A DNA stretch of 22,287 bases from DAOTXL01 sp034434895 (GTDB lineage: Bacteria; Chloroflexota; Anaerolineae; JAAYZQ01): assembly GCA_034434895.1 (NCBI GenBank), contig DAOTYI010000201.1, forward strand, positions 1 through 22,287, in the 5' to 3' direction. Below, in pieces: positions 21,577 through 22,287 of this stretch. A program made the position numbers and the translations under genes. The notes under the pieces were generated by a model. The model was not told the DNA's origin, made no database searches, and was given only the letters and a program-made list of their open reading frames with translations. How positions within the stretch are numbered: position 1 is the first letter of the stretch; the number at the start of each line of letters is the position of its first letter.

Positions 21577-22287
21577 TTATTCTTCTGGCCCGGCATCGGC
21601 ATGGGGGGCATCCTGAAAGAGTGTCTGTTTCCAGGCCATCTCCTCGTCCGTCAGGGGGACGGGCGGCGGCTGGGAATAGTCCACGAAATCGGCATAGCCG
21701 CCGTTGTCGTAGCAGCGGTCAAAAATGGCCGGCAGGTCGAGCACCACATCGGCATCTGGCTGGCGCAACGGCACACCGACGCGGGGCAGCCGCCGCGTCA
21801 GGGAGATGGGGTACACTTCAAACTCGAAGCGGTTCGAGGCGCGGTTGACGCACACCAGGGAGCGGTATGGCCCGGCGCGGGCGAGCAGCTCCCTGGGCAC
21901 GGCAACGGTATGCAGCCCCTGCGATAGCAGATCGATCTCGACCAGACTGGCGGTGCTGTGCAGCACCTCCTGCTGCTTGCGGCGATAGATCTGGTGGCCC
22001 TCGCCGGGTGTCTTGTTGGCCGGGCTGAGCACCTCAATCACGGTGACCACCTCGCCGTCGGCGGCATGCACGATCTCGACAAACGGCTCGCGGAGTTCGG
22101 TCGGCTCGACGGCCAAACGCAGCGGCTGATCCGAGACGGCAAAGGTCAGCCGCGCCCGGTCCATCACCAGCGTCTCGCGGAAGGGCCGCTCGACCACAGT
22201 CACATCAGGGTAGAGGATGTGGAAGGTCTGGACGACATACAGCCGTTCGCCGATGCGGGCCTGATAGCGGGGCCGTAGCTCCGGCTG
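21577..22287 (-). CDS. DUF4058 family protein, 5' partial
   Basis: The minus-strand frame is open to the right edge, so the N-terminus is outside the window; a GTG at 22203 is internal. Recognisable family stretches are RPRYQARIGERLYV near the edge, VTVIEVLSPANKTPGEGHQIYRRKQ, SLVEIDLLSQG, and a C-terminal DLPAIFDRCYDNGGYADFVDY. DUF4058 proteins are widespread in Chloroflexota, Cyanobacteria and Planctomycetes and have no proven function. The E-x-LSPxNK...K arrangement followed by VEIDLL recalls the Uma2-like nuclease fold, which is my inference. The stop (21577-21579) is separated by one base from the probable TTG of the HAD fusion, so the two genes are likely co-transcribed. Confidence 0.88.
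   Translation of the reverse strand, partial: QPELRPRYQARIGERLYVVQTFHILYPDVTVVERPFRETLVMDRARLTFAVSDQPLRLAVEPTELREPFVEIVHAADGEVVTVIEVLSPANKTPGEGHQIYRRKQQEVLHSTASLVEIDLLSQGLHTVAVPRELLARAGPYRSLVCVNRASNRFEFEVYPISLTRRLPRVGVPLRQPDADVVLDLPAIFDRCYDNGGYADFVDYSQPPPVPLTDEEMAWKQTLFQDAPHADAGPEE

Noticed and set aside
20481..21848. A 455-codon + strand frame opposite the HAD fusion and DUF4058 genes.
   Set aside because: No domain is recognisable and it runs antisense across the boundary between two real genes.

Overview
This is a GC-rich stretch of bacterial chromosome, most likely from a member of the Chloroflexota (Anaerolineae/Caldilineae-like). The placement is an inference. It rests on a large secreted Kelch/subtilisin protein ending in a YLPLITKNF tail (a C-terminus I associate with Chloroflexota secreted proteins), a DUF4058 protein, a QGRYLFP-type membrane glycosyltransferase, short tandem heptamer arrays between genes, and frequent GTG/TTG starts. 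No rRNA, tRNA, CRISPR array or insertion sequence was recognised. Both edges cut through genes.

Left part (1-9469). The 3' end of the secreted protease gene on the + strand stops at 3422 and is followed by three hairpins, the last a good intrinsic terminator. Convergent to it is a minus-strand block that reads, in transcription order, TPR/L,D-transpeptidase (9469-7964), PhoU (7939-7283), a coiled-coil protein (7234-6041), SelB (5913-3988) and a small Mth938-like protein (3916-3554). The two junctions around selB are filled by period-7 tandem repeats. A divergent pair of sigma70-like promoters at 9504-9590 separates this block from the next.

Middle part (9640-16702). This is a tight + strand cluster for GDP-deoxysugar and cell-surface glycan synthesis: rmd and gmd (together GDP-mannose to GDP-D-rhamnose), an MNT-HEPN fusion protein, a phosphomannomutase/phosphoglucomutase, a TatD-type hydrolase, a polyprenyl diphosphate synthase (possible lipid-carrier supply) and a GT2 glycosyltransferase. 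The spacing is 11-nt overlaps to a few bases except before the last gene. The tatD 3' end runs through a CCCAATA heptamer array that encodes its C-terminal tail.

Right part (16680-22287). A minus-strand mntA antitoxin-type nucleotidyltransferase is followed by a frameshifted, truncated hepT remnant that collides with the GT2 3' end. Then come a GT4 glycosyltransferase (+), a small protein of unknown function (-), a multi-pass membrane glycosyltransferase with a near-consensus promoter (+), and on the minus strand a tandem HAD-HAD fusion and a DUF4058 protein truncated by the window edge.

The observations most worth following up are (i) the period-7 tandem arrays, all sitting exactly at junctions between co-directional genes, one captured as coding sequence; (ii) two separate MNT/HEPN loci, one fused inside the sugar operon and one with a decayed toxin; and (iii) the double-HAD protein with one degenerate catalytic half. 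I did not find a clear new defence or biosynthetic system.
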